The notes under the pieces are model-generated. The model saw only the letters and a program-made list of their open reading frames with translations, was not told the origin of the DNA and searched no databases. A program made the position numbers and the translations under genes. 63,079 nucleotides of DNA from contig JAUYNL010000108.1 of assembly GCA_030696085.1 (NCBI GenBank), positions 1 through 63,079 on the forward strand. The letters are read 5' to 3'. This document shows positions 25,440 through 34,907 of the stretch, piece by piece; position 1 is the stretch's first letter, and every line of letters starts with the position of its first letter. This DNA is from Luteolibacter sp. (GTDB lineage: Bacteria; Verrucomicrobiota; Verrucomicrobiia; Verrucomicrobiales; Akkermansiaceae).

Positions 25440-28034
25440 TCATCGGCCGGATGCCTCACGGGAAAAATAGTCGGTGACGATCATGATGACCTCCCGCATC
25501 TGCCGGGCAAAAAGTTCGTTTTCAACATCATGAATCTCTCCATGTTTGGCGCCCACGTTGAAAATCCCGCACTTCCCGGTGAGGCGTTTCATCAGGATGC
25601 TTTCATTCCCGGCACCCGCATTGCCAAGGCGGGACGAAGATCCCAGAATCAACGTGGGTCCATCATAGATGGGCAAGCGGTAATTCAGCAACGCGATCCT
25701 GAAATCCAGCGTCGCCCGCTGGCTGGCCATCATGGCATTCTCGTCATGCACATCGATCCGGATCCGTCCCTGTGACGCGCGCTTTGCGCATTGCCGGACA
25801 AATCGTCCATCCACCCCAAAACGACTCATGAACTTTTTGTAATGAGCGAGCAGCAGCTCCCTGGTCCGCTTGGAGGCGGAGCGATCTGCCGGAGGATTCG
25901 GCGGCGGATCAATCAGCAGCAAAGGCCCCAACTTTTCTCCCGCCTCACGCAACTGCCTGGCCATCTCAATCCCAAGCAAACTACCGATGCAGAGCGCCCC
26001 GATGAAATATGGGCCATGCGGCTGAACCTCCCGGATGGCTTTGACGTATTCTTCCGCCATCCGTTTGATCGACTTCATGTCCGCAGGATCCAATCCAGTG
26101 GCCTGCAAGGCATAAACCGGCTGCTCATCTCCCAGAATCGACAGGAAGTGAGGACTGACAAACGCCTGACCGCGCGCGCCGTGGGTGAGAAACAAAGGAA
26201 CATTCGCTCCCGTTTCCCGAAGTGGCACCAAAACGGGCGAAATCTTCCGTGCGGAATTCCGCGTCGCATCTATCAGCACGGCGATACCCTTCACCGTCGG
26301 ATCGGCAAACAAGCCGCCCAGCGGGATGTTTTTCCCGAAACGGACTTCCAAGTCCGCGTGCAGCATCAGTGCCTTCAGCGAATCCCCTCCACTGCGAAAG
26401 AAGTCCTCATCACGGCCCGCGCGCTCCAGTTTCAGGACTGATCGGAAAACCTCCGCCACCCGCTCTTCCGTGGCACCTAGCGGAGCCTCATGGGATCCGC
26501 CCTCTCGCTCATCCTTTACCTCCATCACAGCCAAACGCTTGCGATCCGTCTTGCCCGAAGTCGTGGTTGGCAGCTTTTCCAGGACCACCATGGAAGCGGG
26601 AATCATGTAGGCGGGTAGCTGTCCGCGCAGCGCAAGACGCAGTTCGTCGAGTTTCCCACCCAACGATGCATCACCCGCTAAAAATGCCACCAATCGCCCC
26701 GAATCCACGGTGCCCGGCTCTTCCTGAAGCACCACGGCGACATCCCGGACATCAGCCGCCACGCGAATGGCGGCTTCGACCTCCGCCGTGTCAACCGTGT
26801 GACCTCTTACTTTGACGCGGTCATCTTTGCGCCCCAGAAAGTGAAGCTCACCGTTTTCGGAAAAATATCCCACATCACCACTCCGGTAGATTCTCCAACC
26901 AGGTCGCGCCGGGTCCTCTCCAAAGGCTTTCGCGTTGAGTTCCGGCTGCCTCCAATAACCCGGGCTGATGTAGCGGCTCCGCAGCACGATTTCCCCGGCC
27001 TCGCCCAGGTCCACCGGGTGGCCCGCGCCGTCCAGAATATCGATCTCCATGCCATCCGCTGGCTGGCCTACCGGCAGCATCTCTCCCGCGCTCACACCAG
27101 AAACGCGGATGTTGCTTTGCGCGATCACGCTGGCCTCCGTCGCCGCCAGATGATTGATCAGCATACAGTCTTCACGGAAGTGGGCCCGGTGCAGCTCAAG
27201 GTCCGTGGCAAAAACCGCCTCGCCCCCGAGATCCACTCCCCGGATGCTTTTCAAGACCCTTCCTGTCGGCAGTTGCAGCGCAAGATGCCGGTAAACGGTA
27301 GGAACCGCATGCAGAATGGTGATATCACTTTCATCCAGCCAATCACCGAGCGCCGCCGTCCCCTGCTTGCGGATATCGTAGGAAAAAAGCGCCGCGCCAT
27401 TCAACAACGCGCCAAACACATCCATATTGGACGCGCTGAAAGCCAGCGAGTATAACAAGGTGAGCCTGTCTTCATGAGTGATATCCAGCGTCCGGCTGTA
27501 AACATCCGCGAAGTGTTGGAGATTCCTCTGTGTTTGCCGGACTCCTTTCGGATTCCCTGTGGAACCCGACGTGTAAAACACATATGCCTCCGCATCCGCG
27601 CTGATTTCCTGAGATCGATTCCCTTCCGGAAAATCTCCCGGCAGATCATCGACACAAATGAGCGGAAGGTTTCCCGCATTCAAAAGCCGGACCGCGGCAA
27701 GATGCCGATGATCTGTCAGAATCGCCAAAGGCCGGCAGTCCTCGATGATATTGCGCATGCGCTCGCTTCCATCCGCCGCATCGAGAGGCACAAACGCATG
27801 ACCGGTCTTGAGCACGGCCATGATCGAAAGGATCGCACATTCCCCCTGCTCGAACAGCAGCGCGATCCTGCCCGGCAACACATCTCCGAGGGTCCGCCCG
27901 ATCGCCCGGGAGATCTTGTTCGCCTCAGCGTTGAATTCCCGGTAAGTGAGGGATCGCTCCGAAGTTTGAAGAGCCATCCGATCGGCGTATCGCTCTGATA
28001 TCCGTTCGAATCGCGCGGAGATTGAAAGGGTCAT
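25440..28034 (-). CDS. NRPS-like A-PCP-TE single-module enzyme
   Basis: 864 residues. An adenylation domain (about 1-505) has A3 YTSGSTGNPKG (154-164), A7 YRSGDVGYF (383-391) and A10 PTTTSGKTDRKRL with Lys495. A carrier domain (about 515-590) has GGDSL, with Ser552 as the phosphopantetheine site. A thioesterase follows (about 610-855). Two features stand out. The position equal to Asp235 of GrsA (binding the alpha-amino group) is Ser200 in AFSASNMDVF, so the substrate may lack a free alpha-amino group. The thioesterase nucleophile is Cys682 (GALCIGS) rather than Ser, with Asp709 and His831 as likely partners. It starts 4 bp after the PLP-enzyme gene. No condensation domain or phosphopantetheinyl transferase is nearby. 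Confidence 0.88.
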   Translation of the reverse strand: MTLSISARFERISERYADRMALQTSERSLTYREFNAEANKISRAIGRTLGDVLPGRIALLFEQGECAILSIMAVLKTGHAFVPLDAADGSERMRNIIEDCRPLAILTDHRHLAAVRLLNAGNLPLICVDDLPGDFPEGNRSQEISADAEAYVFYTSGSTGNPKGVRQTQRNLQHFADVYSRTLDITHEDRLTLLYSLAFSASNMDVFGALLNGAALFSYDIRKQGTAALGDWLDESDITILHAVPTVYRHLALQLPTGRVLKSIRGVDLGGEAVFATDLELHRAHFREDCMLINHLAATEASVIAQSNIRVSGVSAGEMLPVGQPADGMEIDILDGAGHPVDLGEAGEIVLRSRYISPGYWRQPELNAKAFGEDPARPGWRIYRSGDVGYFSENGELHFLGRKDDRVKVRGHTVDTAEVEAAIRVAADVRDVAVVLQEEPGTVDSGRLVAFLAGDASLGGKLDELRLALRGQLPAYMIPASMVVLEKLPTTTSGKTDRKRLAVMEVKDEREGGSHEAPLGATEERVAEVFRSVLKLERAGRDEDFFRSGGDSLKALMLHADLEVRFGKNIPLGGLFADPTVKGIAVLIDATRNSARKISPVLVPLRETGANVPLFLTHGARGQAFVSPHFLSILGDEQPVYALQATGLDPADMKSIKRMAEEYVKAIREVQPHGPYFIGALCIGSLLGIEMARQLREAGEKLGPLLLIDPPPNPPADRSASKRTRELLLAHYKKFMSRFGVDGRFVRQCAKRASQGRIRIDVHDENAMMASQRATLDFRIALLNYRLPIYDGPTLILGSSSRLGNAGAGNESILMKRLTGKCGIFNVGAKHGEIHDVENELFARQMREVIMIVTDYFSREASGR

Positions 28035-28038
28035 GATG

Positions 28039-29274
28039 TCAGAAAAATGATGCGGAATGTTTCATCCCCCCGTCCAGCGAAGGATCCTCGGCCGCCCATC
28101 CTTTTCCTGATTTGACCAGCCATCGCAGATCCTGGTGCTGGAGCTGATCGGGGTCGGCCTGGCGGTCGCTGCCTGTCAAATTGATCATCACGGTGTCTTT
28201 GAGCGGGAAGTCGCCGGAGTGCGCGAGCTTGATCAGGCCGGCAAGCGCGGTGGACGAGGAGAAGCAGGCATTGACGCCCTCCAATTCCAACAGGAGTTTT
28301 CTGGCAGCCCGGATTTCCTTCTCGGCAGCACGGGCGAAACGACCGCCGCTTTCGTTGACAATGCCCCGGATGATCGGATAGACGCGGGACGGATCTCCCC
28401 GCAAAATCGCTTCGGCGATGCCCGCCGGACGATGGATGATGTGGTGGGGCTGGATTTGCCCAAAGCCTTCTTCCCAGGCATGAACCATAGGCGAGCACGA
28501 TTCCTGTTGAACGCAGAGCAATGACGGGAGCCTGGGAATTTTTCCCATGGCATGCAGTTCCTTCGCTCCTTTGTAAACACCATGCACGCCCATCGCGGAG
28601 GAGATTCCCTGCACATACCAATCGATCGGCCGGGGAATCTGTTCGGCGGCTTCCAGAAAGGTGATTTTCAATCCCTCCCGCCGGCCCGGATTGAAGAAGC
28701 CGCGCTCGGAAACGAAATCATTCAACTTCGCGAACTCCCCGGAATAATCGAACGCGTTGACGAATGACGCGTCCTTCATCACATAATGCGTCACCTGGGG
28801 CAAATCCCGGTAATTGACCCGGGCTCTGAAGTTTTCCGCCGTGAAAACAAACATCCTCATCCCCGGAAACCTCGCCACCGCCCGGGCGTAGGATGTCGAG
28901 CTGTTGCCGGTTGAAGAGGTGCAGAACGCGCGCACCCCGCATTCATACATGAATGGCAGTGAAACCGCGGCCATGTGGTCCTTGGTCGTCCCTGTCGGAT
29001 GCCGGCCTTCGTTTTTAAGATATAAATTCGGCATCTCCAGAAAGGCACCGAGCTTCTCCGCGTGGATGATTTCCGTATAAACCGCGTCTTGCGGCAGCAA
29101 TGCCGGGTCACGCACAGGGAGCAGGTCCTGAAAGCGCATGTATGGATTTCCGGAATCCCGGAAGCGGACGTTTTCCAAATCGTAAACCACTTCGGTCATC
29201 GCTCCGCACGTTTTGCAAAACGGCTGGAATGCCCCGACGCATGGCTGGTGGCAGCCCGTGCAACGCACTTCCAT
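28039..29274 (-). CDS. Threonine-synthase-like PLP-dependent enzyme with Zn-finger-like N-terminus
   Basis: 411 residues from ATG 29274. This start puts the CTGC...CKTCG pattern (Cys5, Cys8, Cys20, Cys23) at the N-terminus as in threonine and cysteate synthases; the longer upstream frame overlaps the oxidase gene. The PLP lysine is Lys98 in HPTGTTKDHMA and the phosphate-binding loop is SSTGNSST. Fold-type II enzymes with this pattern carry out beta- or gamma-replacement on phosphohomoserine, phosphoserine or similar. Because it is embedded in a biosynthetic operon and differs from canonical ThrC around the active site (TTKDH in place of S-F-K-D-R), it more likely makes a special amino acid than threonine. 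Confidence 0.78.
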   Translation of the reverse strand: MEVRCTGCHQPCVGAFQPFCKTCGAMTEVVYDLENVRFRDSGNPYMRFQDLLPVRDPALLPQDAVYTEIIHAEKLGAFLEMPNLYLKNEGRHPTGTTKDHMAAVSLPFMYECGVRAFCTSSTGNSSTSYARAVARFPGMRMFVFTAENFRARVNYRDLPQVTHYVMKDASFVNAFDYSGEFAKLNDFVSERGFFNPGRREGLKITFLEAAEQIPRPIDWYVQGISSAMGVHGVYKGAKELHAMGKIPRLPSLLCVQQESCSPMVHAWEEGFGQIQPHHIIHRPAGIAEAILRGDPSRVYPIIRGIVNESGGRFARAAEKEIRAARKLLLELEGVNACFSSSTALAGLIKLAHSGDFPLKDTVMINLTGSDRQADPDQLQHQDLRWLVKSGKGWAAEDPSLDGGMKHSASFF

Positions 29275-29335
29275 GTTTGGCAGGGCTGGAGATGATGAGT
29301 GATGGGGTTCCGGGGGAGGGGGGTGATCATTATAG

Positions 29336-30505
29336 TCAAACGGTTGAAAATCGATCCAGGCGATACGGAGACAAGTCAAAATGAGGCTGTTGCCCGGCGA
29401 CGAGCCGGGCAACAGCTTCCGCCATTCCCGCTCCCACCAACATGCCCTTGGGGCCGGAACCGGTGGCGACATAAGCATTTTCCCAGCAGGGCACTCGATC
29501 AATGATCGGCAATCCATCGGGTGTCATCGGCCGCAGAGCCGCCATGTGGTCGGTGATCTCCGCATTCTTCGCTTCCGGGAGCAGGCGTGAGACGGAATCC
29601 AGAATGAACCCGCCTCCTTGTTTTGTGGGAAATTCATCAAAGCCGGCTTGCTCCTGCGTCCCGCCAAACCAGCAATGGCCATCCAATGTCTGGTAAACGC
29701 CGATCATTTTCCATGTGACGTGGTGATCGGCCGGAGCGCCCGCAAGCCGGGCGGTGAGCAGTTCCCCTTTCAACGGACTAACAGGGATCTCCGCGTTCAG
29801 CCACGCGCCCGCTTCCGCAGCCCATGAGCCGGTCGCGATGACGACATCGTCACAAGCCAGCGTCTCATCTTTCAAAACCACACCGGTCACACGGCTTCCC
29901 ACGGTGACCAGGCCTTGCACATCCGCCTGCCGGACGATCGCACCCAGAGCAACGGCGGCATCTGCAACCGCACGGGTGTATTCCCGGCTATCCACCATGC
30001 CGTTGCCTTCGGTCCAAAGCCCGCCCACCACCGCCGGATTGATTCTCGAATCCAGCGCCAACAACTCGTCACGATCCATCCAGCGGGCCGAAAATCCTTC
30101 GATGCTGTCGTAATGGGGAATCGTGGCCCGCAGGACGCTCTTCTCCGCCTCATCGAACGCCAACTCCACACGGGACACCAAGTGCGGCGCGAATTCCTTC
30201 CCGGAAAGCATGCGCACCCTCTCCCAGTGAGAGAGATTCAGGTGATACGCACGCTCCGCAAGCGGAGACATCACGCCGGGCAAACCCGGACCATGGAGTG
30301 GATTCAAGCCGCCGGGATTGCATCCGGATGCCTTGGATGCCACGGGGAAACGATCCAGCAGCGTCACTTTCATCCCGATCAACGACAGAAAATAAGCGGC
30401 ATAACTGCCCACGATTCCGCCGCCGACAACAACAACCACTCCGCTCACTCGACCTCCGTGGCCGGGCCCTGCGGATTCATATTCCGGGTTTCCATCCTGC
30501 TTCAT
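29336..30505 (-). CDS. FAD-dependent amine/amino-acid oxidase (DAO family)
   Basis: About 389 residues from ATG 30505. The Rossmann motif VVVVVGGGIVGSYAAYFLS sits near residue 20, and the NADH-independent DAO fold follows with GCNPGGLNPLHG, a substrate-domain region, and the C-terminal ATGSGPKGMLVGAGMAEAVA that closes the FAD site. The family includes glycine oxidase, D-amino-acid oxidase, sarcosine oxidase and D-amino-acid dehydrogenase, so the substrate is not predictable. The start is uncertain: an upstream ATG at 30616 and a GTG nearer the Rossmann motif are alternatives. It is the first gene of the operon with the PLP enzyme and the NRPS-like protein, where it may supply an imino/keto acid or tailor the product. 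Confidence 0.82.
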   Translation of the reverse strand: MKQDGNPEYESAGPGHGGRVSGVVVVVGGGIVGSYAAYFLSLIGMKVTLLDRFPVASKASGCNPGGLNPLHGPGLPGVMSPLAERAYHLNLSHWERVRMLSGKEFAPHLVSRVELAFDEAEKSVLRATIPHYDSIEGFSARWMDRDELLALDSRINPAVVGGLWTEGNGMVDSREYTRAVADAAVALGAIVRQADVQGLVTVGSRVTGVVLKDETLACDDVVIATGSWAAEAGAWLNAEIPVSPLKGELLTARLAGAPADHHVTWKMIGVYQTLDGHCWFGGTQEQAGFDEFPTKQGGGFILDSVSRLLPEAKNAEITDHMAALRPMTPDGLPIIDRVPCWENAYVATGSGPKGMLVGAGMAEAVARLVAGQQPHFDLSPYRLDRFSTV

Positions 30506-30642
30506 CCATGGATCTTTCAACGTGCTTTTTTCGTGGATGTCAAATGCCTGCCTCCCGGTTTGGAAACGGATATGACGAGTCATGGGCGCAAATTGCGACG
30601 GCAAGCCTCCTGTCACAAGTCATTTGTCCACCATCGCCACAT

Positions 30643-32649
30643 CTAACCGATCACTTCCACCGGCGCGTCCGGCAGGGCCTTTAGGAACGCCTTGCCGTAG
30701 CGTTTGGTGAGAATCCGGTTGTCGAGGATGCAGACCAGCCCGTGATCGCGTTCGGTGCGGATCAGGCGGCCGACGCCCTGGCGCATCTTGAGGATCGCCT
30801 CAGGCACCGAGTAGTCCATGAAGGGATTGCCGCCCGCCGCCTCGATGGCTTCAAGCCGCGAGGCTGTTAGCGGATGGTCCGGCACGGCGAAGGGCAGGCG
30901 TGTGACCACCACGTTGGAGAGCGCCTCGCCCGGCACATCGACGCCGGTCCAGAAGCTGTCCGTGCCGAAGAGCACGCTGTGCACGTCCTTGCGGAATTCC
31001 TCGATCATTTTGTGGCGCGGCATCCCCTCCCCCTGCATCAGGACGCGCCAGCCTTGTTTCCTGAAAAACGCTTCCAGGCGCAGCGCGGCATCGCGCATCG
31101 TGCGGTAGCTGGTGAAGAGCACGAAGGCGCGGCCCTCGCTCTCCAACACGGAAAGGCGGATGCCCTCGGCGAGCATTTCGTCGTACTTCGGAGTCCCCGG
31201 ATCCGGCACGGATTTGTAGATCCGGACCTTCATCTGCCGCTGGTAGTCGAAGGGGCTGCCGATGCACAGGGCGCGCGCGTTTTCCGCACCCACCCGGCCG
31301 CGGAAGTAGCCGAGCTTCGGATCGCCCACTCCGAGCGTGGCGCTTGTGAGAACGAGCGACCTTCCCGGGCCGAAAAGCAGCGGGCGCAGCCGATCAGCCA
31401 CGTTCACCGGCGCGGCGTGCAGGCTGTATTGGGTCTCGTCGCGGCCGCCGCGCTCGACCCAATAGACGCTGTCCTCCGAGCTTTGATCGAGAAAAGCCGC
31501 CACCGCTCCGTGGGCTTCGCGCAGTTTCCGCGAGGCGTCCTGCAGTTCGGAGCGCGTGGATTCACCCTCCACATCGGCGGCCAGCGCGTCGATTTCCTGG
31601 CACAAGTTGCGCAGCGGCGCGGCCACCGTGTTTTGCACCACTTCCGGCTGGCGGATGCGGCATTCCTTGGAAAAATTTCCGAACTTCGACACATCGCCGA
31701 GCTCATGGAAAAACCGGTCCGAGGCGATGATCGCCTCTTCCACCGCCAGCATGGCGGAAGCCTTGCGGAAGGCTTTCAAGAGGCCCTTGCGCGTCTTCGG
31801 ATGATAGAGCCGCTGGAGGTCGAAACGCAGCCCGGATTGTGAAAGCCGAAGACCTAACTGCACCGCCGCCACCTGCTCGATGGTGTGCGCCTCGTCGAGC
31901 ACCGCGAAGTCGCCGGGGAACAAAAAACCACCGGGTTTTTTCGCGTTTTCATCCTCGTCATCCGGCACGTCCGTATTGAGCAGTGCGAAGAACAGCGTGT
32001 GATTCACCACCACCAGTTTCGCATCCGCCGCGGCCTTGCGCGCCTCCTGGAAAAAACAATTGCCGCGCGGGCCGCAGTTTCGCGCCGTGCAGAGGTGCGC
32101 CTCGCTGCACACCTGCAGCCAGACCTTCATCTGCGGCTGGAAATCGATGTCGCTGAGCGTGCCGTCGCGGGTGGCCTCCGCCCACTTGCGGATCGCCTCC
32201 AACTCGTCGTTCTCCGAGGCCGTGAACAAATCGCCGGATGCCTCCAGCGCCCGCCTCAAGCGCAGCGGGCAGAGATAATTCTGCCGTCCCTTGAGCAGCA
32301 CCGCCGGCAGCTCGTCGCCCACCAGCTTTCTAACTATCGGGATGTCCTTCCGCACCAACTGTTCCTGCAGGTTGATCGTGTGGGTGGAAATCACCCCCTT
32401 GCGGCCGGTTTCCAGGGCGAAACGAGCGGCCGGGAGCAGATAGGCCAGCGATTTTCCCACGCCGGTTCCCGCCTCGGCGACCAGCGGCTGGGATTTCACC
32501 AAGGCCTCGGCAACCGCCACCGCCAGCTCCTGCTGCTGCGGACGGAACTCAAAGTCCCGCGACTTCGCGAGAACCCCCTTCGTCGAAAACGCCTCCGCCA
32601 CCAAGTCGCAAAACCCGGGAATCGGCTGGCCTTCGGTGAGGGAAATCAT
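30643..32649 (-). CDS. dinG: DinG/YoaA-type Fe-S DNA helicase
   Basis: 668 residues from ATG 32649 (an in-frame ATG at 32712 would add 21 residues). It is a superfamily 2, XPD-like helicase. Walker A is AEAGTGVGKSLAYLLPA. Four cysteines around residues 105-200 (CPLRL...VCSEAHLCTARNCGPRGNC) can hold the Fe-S cluster. The DEAH box is AVLDEAHTIEQ, and a C-terminal motif VI GVGRLIRTERDHG closes the ATP site. These enzymes unwind R-loops, forked DNA or G-quadruplexes in repair. It is divergent from the LptF/G-like gene. The open frame extends far upstream, but that part is antisense to the permease gene. Confidence 0.88.
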   Translation of the reverse strand: MISLTEGQPIPGFCDLVAEAFSTKGVLAKSRDFEFRPQQQELAVAVAEALVKSQPLVAEAGTGVGKSLAYLLPAARFALETGRKGVISTHTINLQEQLVRKDIPIVRKLVGDELPAVLLKGRQNYLCPLRLRRALEASGDLFTASENDELEAIRKWAEATRDGTLSDIDFQPQMKVWLQVCSEAHLCTARNCGPRGNCFFQEARKAAADAKLVVVNHTLFFALLNTDVPDDEDENAKKPGGFLFPGDFAVLDEAHTIEQVAAVQLGLRLSQSGLRFDLQRLYHPKTRKGLLKAFRKASAMLAVEEAIIASDRFFHELGDVSKFGNFSKECRIRQPEVVQNTVAAPLRNLCQEIDALAADVEGESTRSELQDASRKLREAHGAVAAFLDQSSEDSVYWVERGGRDETQYSLHAAPVNVADRLRPLLFGPGRSLVLTSATLGVGDPKLGYFRGRVGAENARALCIGSPFDYQRQMKVRIYKSVPDPGTPKYDEMLAEGIRLSVLESEGRAFVLFTSYRTMRDAALRLEAFFRKQGWRVLMQGEGMPRHKMIEEFRKDVHSVLFGTDSFWTGVDVPGEALSNVVVTRLPFAVPDHPLTASRLEAIEAAGGNPFMDYSVPEAILKMRQGVGRLIRTERDHGLVCILDNRILTKRYGKAFLKALPDAPVEVIG

Positions 32650-32766
32650 CGCCCGCGCATCGCACTCCGCATCCGCCCCGCTGCCAAGCCGCAAGTTCCG
32701 CCAATCCCACATCACACTCGACACCCCCGCCCCGCCGCGGCCAATCTCCGCGCCACACGGTCGCAC

Positions 32767-34161
32767 ATGAACACCCGCCGCAGCACCGCCCCGAGCATTT
32801 TCCGCAGCCACGGCCCGCGCATCCTTGTCATCCTCGCGCTCGCCGCGCTGGGCGGCCTGCTTTCCGCCTGGCTGGTTCCCGCGGAATGCCGTGCCGTGGC
32901 CCGGCAACTCGTCGGCTTTCCGGATTCCGATCTCCGCACCCATCAGGCACGCCCCATCGTGCTCGCCGGACTGTGTTTCCTGCCCGCGCTGGCCGCCTTC
33001 GTGTACACGCTGGGCGGCACTCTCGACCGCTATGTTTCCCGCCAGTTCCTCGGCATCCTCGGTGTCTGTCTCTCCTCGCTTTTCATGATCTGGCTGCTCA
33101 TCGACTTGAGCGACAACGTCAGCGAGTTCCGCGAATCCGACCACATCCTGGCCACCCTCGGCATGTTTTATGGCAGCCGCCTGCCCGCCATCCTGCTGCT
33201 GCTGCTGCCCTACAGCCTGCTGCTCGCCTTGCTCTACTCGCTGGGAAAACTCTCCACCAACCGCGAAATCATCGCCATCATCCAGTCCGGCCGCGGGATT
33301 TTCCGCGTCACACTGCCGCTGATGATCGCCGGCATCTTCTTCACCCTCCTGAGCCTCGGCATCAATTTCCACTGGGCACCCATCGCCGAGGGCCGGCAGG
33401 ACGAAATTCTGGCCGAAGCCAGCGGCGTGGAAGCCACCGAAGCCACCCAGGTGCTTTACCGGAATCCCGCAAACCGCCGCCTCTGGATGATCGGGGCCTT
33501 CCCCGCCGACTATGAAAAAGGAAAGGCCCTGCGCAATGTCGAGGTCACCACCACCGATGAAAACTCGCGCATCGTCTCCCGACTCTCCGCCAGCCACGCC
33601 CAGTGGAACCGGCATGACCGCCACTGGACGTTCCAGGACCCGCTCCTCAGCCGCTTCAGCCCCGGCATGCCGCCCGTATTCGAAAAACCCGCCGACTCCC
33701 TGACCATCGATTCCTGGTCGGAAACCCCCTGGCAACTCATCAAGCCCGGCCTCAGCGCCGCCCACCTCGGCATCCCCGACCTCAGCACCTGGCTACAGGC
33801 AAACGCGCAGCAGATCTCCTTCGCCGACCCCGCGCCCTACCTCACCCAGTGGCATTACCGCTGGGCGCTGCCCTTCACCTGCCTGCTCACCGTGCTGCTG
33901 GCCACCCCCCTCGCCATCCATTTCTCCCGCCGCGGCCCCGGCGGCGGCATCTTCCTCGCCGTCTGCCTCTCCGCCCTCATGCTGCTCGTCTCCAGCATCG
34001 TGCTTGCCTTCGGTGAAGCCGGCATCCTCCGACCCGCCCTCGCCGCCTGGCTGCCCAATCTCACATTCGCCCTGCTCAGCGCCTACCTCTTCCACCGCCG
34101 CATCACCGGCCGCCCGATCTATCGCACCCTCGCGAAACTCCTTCCCTCCGCCAACGACTGA
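32767..34161 (+). CDS. lptG: LptF/LptG family lipopolysaccharide-export permease
   Basis: 464 residues. A first TM segment (about 17-35) precedes a second at about 65-80. A classic LptF/G start follows (LDRYVSRQFLGILGVCL, then LLPYSLLLALLYSLGKLSTNREIIAIIQSG). A periplasmic jellyroll-like domain fills about 185-365 and three C-terminal TM helices end the chain. The protein would form half of the LptB2FG extractor that pulls lipopolysaccharide from the inner membrane. Only one LptF/G-type gene is in the window; its partner and lptB must be elsewhere. The additional N-terminal TM segment is longer than usual. ATG 32767 was chosen because the long upstream frame is antisense to the helicase. Confidence 0.85.
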   Translation: MNTRRSTAPSIFRSHGPRILVILALAALGGLLSAWLVPAECRAVARQLVGFPDSDLRTHQARPIVLAGLCFLPALAAFVYTLGGTLDRYVSRQFLGILGVCLSSLFMIWLLIDLSDNVSEFRESDHILATLGMFYGSRLPAILLLLLPYSLLLALLYSLGKLSTNREIIAIIQSGRGIFRVTLPLMIAGIFFTLLSLGINFHWAPIAEGRQDEILAEASGVEATEATQVLYRNPANRRLWMIGAFPADYEKGKALRNVEVTTTDENSRIVSRLSASHAQWNRHDRHWTFQDPLLSRFSPGMPPVFEKPADSLTIDSWSETPWQLIKPGLSAAHLGIPDLSTWLQANAQQISFADPAPYLTQWHYRWALPFTCLLTVLLATPLAIHFSRRGPGGGIFLAVCLSALMLLVSSIVLAFGEAGILRPALAAWLPNLTFALLSAYLFHRRITGRPIYRTLAKLLPSAND

Positions 34162-34205
34162 GGCTTCTCGAATTTCACATTCAAATCCAAAAATCTCCCT
34201 CACCC

Positions 34206-34796
34206 ATGGCCCTCGCAGAATCCTGGCATGTCCGCTCCCGCGCCCGTGAATGCGCCGCCACCCAGCGCGCCTTCACCGATGGCGAAATCATCGTCACCGC
34301 CCTCTTCCCCGATCCCGAATCCTCAGGATACCTCCGCCGTGATTACAGCCTCGATGCCTGGAACGAGCTCCCCGCCGACGCCGAAAAACCCTTCTCCTTC
34401 TGGAAAACCACCTTTGCCGCCCCGTCCGCAAACGCAGCCGACGACACCATCGAAAAACTCAGCCCCGAGGAAATTCTCACCCGCCTCGTCGAGGAGGACG
34501 AAGACCACACCGAAAACACCCGTTACATCCTCGCAGTCATGCTGGAGCGCCGCAAACTCCTGCGCGAAACCGACCACCAGCGCACCCCCAACGGCATTCT
34601 CCGCGTTTACGAACACCGCAAAACCGGCGAGGTCTATCTCATCCGCGATCCCGACATCCCGCTTTCCGAAGTCGAGGCGATCCAGAACGAAGTCATGGTC
34701 CTGCTGGAAAACAACGGCCGCCTGCCCGGGCCCTTGGTCGAGGAAACGACGGTAGAACCCGCAAGCAGCGAAATCGGGGAAGCGGGAGCCGTATGA
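34206..34796 (+). CDS. Conserved-looking hypothetical protein downstream of lptG
   Basis: 196 residues, soluble and acidic, with no signal peptide or TM segment. The first part (residues 8-50) looks like the YfiH/zinc-ribbon-free "sieve" proteins seen after lpt genes in Verrucomicrobiota: basic and aromatic WHVRSRARECAATQ, then SGYLRRDYSLDAWNEL. The middle has EILTRLVEEDEDHTENTRYI helices, and the last third reads like a small beta domain (NGILRVYEHRKTGEVYLIRD). I do not recognise a named family. It lies 44 bp after lptG on the same strand and may be co-transcribed. Confidence 0.7.
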   Translation: MALAESWHVRSRARECAATQRAFTDGEIIVTALFPDPESSGYLRRDYSLDAWNELPADAEKPFSFWKTTFAAPSANAADDTIEKLSPEEILTRLVEEDEDHTENTRYILAVMLERRKLLRETDHQRTPNGILRVYEHRKTGEVYLIRDPDIPLSEVEAIQNEVMVLLENNGRLPGPLVEETTVEPASSEIGEAGAV

Positions 34797-34907
34797 GGTA
34801 ATTCTTCCGGGTCCCGGGGAGCTGCGGCGGTCCCTGCCGCAATCCCGACTTCCATGCATGGTTTCAGGACTTGCATCCGCCAGGGGATCATCAATCCTGC
34901 GGCCCCT

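Noticed and set aside
28039..29517. Longer start for the PLP enzyme at 29517
   Set aside because: The first 81 residues are proline-rich, overlap the oxidase gene and lack similarity to the family; the CTGC zinc motif places the start at 29274.
32650..33765. N-terminal extension of the helicase open frame across the permease gene
   Set aside because: This part is the antisense of the LptF/G-like permease; the helicase fold begins near 32649.
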